A DNA stretch of 14,072 bases, taken from the NCBI GenBank assembly GCA_016875155.1, contig VGSD01000015.1, forward strand, positions 1 to 14,072, in the 5' to 3' direction. Position 1 is the first letter of the stretch. Each line of letters begins with the position of its first letter. Positions 13,868-14,072 of this stretch are shown in pieces. The position numbers and the translations under genes are program-made. The DNA is from Deltaproteobacteria bacterium (lineage in GTDB: Bacteria > Desulfobacterota > BSN033 > UBA1163). The notes beneath the pieces are model-generated. The model was not told the origin of the DNA. It searched no databases and saw nothing but the letters and a program-made list of their open reading frames with translations.

Positions 13868-14072
13868 ATGAGGCTTAGCATAATGAATAGAAAGATAGTT
13901 ATAGCAATCTTCTTCATCCTACTCCTGGCCTTTGGTTGCGGTCAGAAGGCGCCTCCGGTGCCCTGGTCAACGGTTGTTCCTAAGAGGATCGTTGACCTTG
14001 AAGCAAAGCCGAGGGAGGAGCGACTTCTTCTCGAATGGACCTTTCCAAAAGAGAATACGGATAAATCTGTCC
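13868..14072 (+). CDS. Lipoprotein, N-terminal part (truncated by window edge)
   Basis: An open frame running off the right edge. A basic start and a hydrophobic helix (IVIAIFFILLLAFG) are followed by Cys-Gly-Gln-Lys, which suggests a lipoprotein signal peptide with lipidation at the Cys. The -3 to -1 residues A-F-G are not an ideal lipobox. The proline-rich APPVP and then a VDLEAKP...LLLEWTFP pattern look like the opening strands of a fibronectin type III domain, as in some small deltaproteobacterial lipoproteins. ATG 13868 has AGGAG nine bases upstream. ATG 13883 is in frame with a similar GAGG, so the start is uncertain. Function unknown. Confidence 0.7.
   Translation, partial: MRLSIMNRKIVIAIFFILLLAFGCGQKAPPVPWSTVVPKRIVDLEAKPREERLLLEWTFPKENTDKSV

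Noticed and set aside
1..14072. CRISPR array, tRNA, rRNA, transposase or toxin-antitoxin genes
   Set aside because: I saw no regularly spaced direct repeats, tRNA-like folds or mobile-element proteins on either strand.

Overview
The window looks like a piece of a Gram-negative bacterial chromosome. It has a TRAP transporter with a periplasmic binding protein, a lipoprotein with a Fn3-like start, strong GGAGG-type ribosome sites and several dispersed palindromic repeats. A Desulfobacterota (deltaproteobacterial) anaerobe is my best guess from the gene mix, but nothing here proves it. Base composition is mixed: most of the catabolic genes are moderately AT-rich, while the citE-like gene is visibly GC-richer.

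Layout. Positions 1-914 hold the 3' part of a zinc-type medium-chain dehydrogenase. An IclR-family regulator follows (1122-1910) with a very good sigma70 promoter placed almost on its start codon. Then comes a same-strand catabolic run: TRAP binding protein dctP (2215-3219), a 653-bp repeat-filled gap, dctQ and dctM (3873-5671), a Gfo/Idh/MocA dehydrogenase (5753-6796), a metal-dependent amidohydrolase-2 protein (6883-7881), an SDR dehydrogenase (7972-8709), and a two-subunit acyl-CoA synthetase (8889-11014). A CitE-like CoA-ester lyase (11031-11933) lies on the opposite strand, tail to tail with the synthetase. After a 324-bp intergenic region come housekeeping genes: maf (12258-12896), a palindromic element, yggS (12980-13663), a second strongly structured element, and the start of a lipoprotein gene that runs off the right edge.

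How the genes may work together. The TRAP system would import an organic acid. The dehydrogenases (MDR, Gfo/Idh, SDR) and the amidohydrolase or lactonase-like enzyme would convert it. The synthetase would make a CoA thioester at the cost of a nucleotide triphosphate, and the CitE-like lyase would split it by a retro-Claisen reaction. The synthetase subunits are not plain succinyl-CoA synthetase: their CoA-ligase regions carry motifs typical of ATP-citrate lyase/citryl-CoA synthetase. This makes a citrate-like or 2-/3-hydroxy-di- or tricarboxylate a better guess for the ligase substrate than succinate. The actual substrate is unknown.

The most striking signal is a shared promoter/operator. The sequence around the iclR start (1080-1142) and the sequence upstream of the inward-facing citE-like gene (12172 down to 12110, minus strand) both have TTGACA-N17-TATATT. 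They then share 35 of 40 aligned bases from the -10 onward without gaps, although the 17-bp spacer is not conserved (5 of 17). This suggests that the IclR protein controls both itself and the lyase, and that the two sites bracket a roughly 11-kb regulon.
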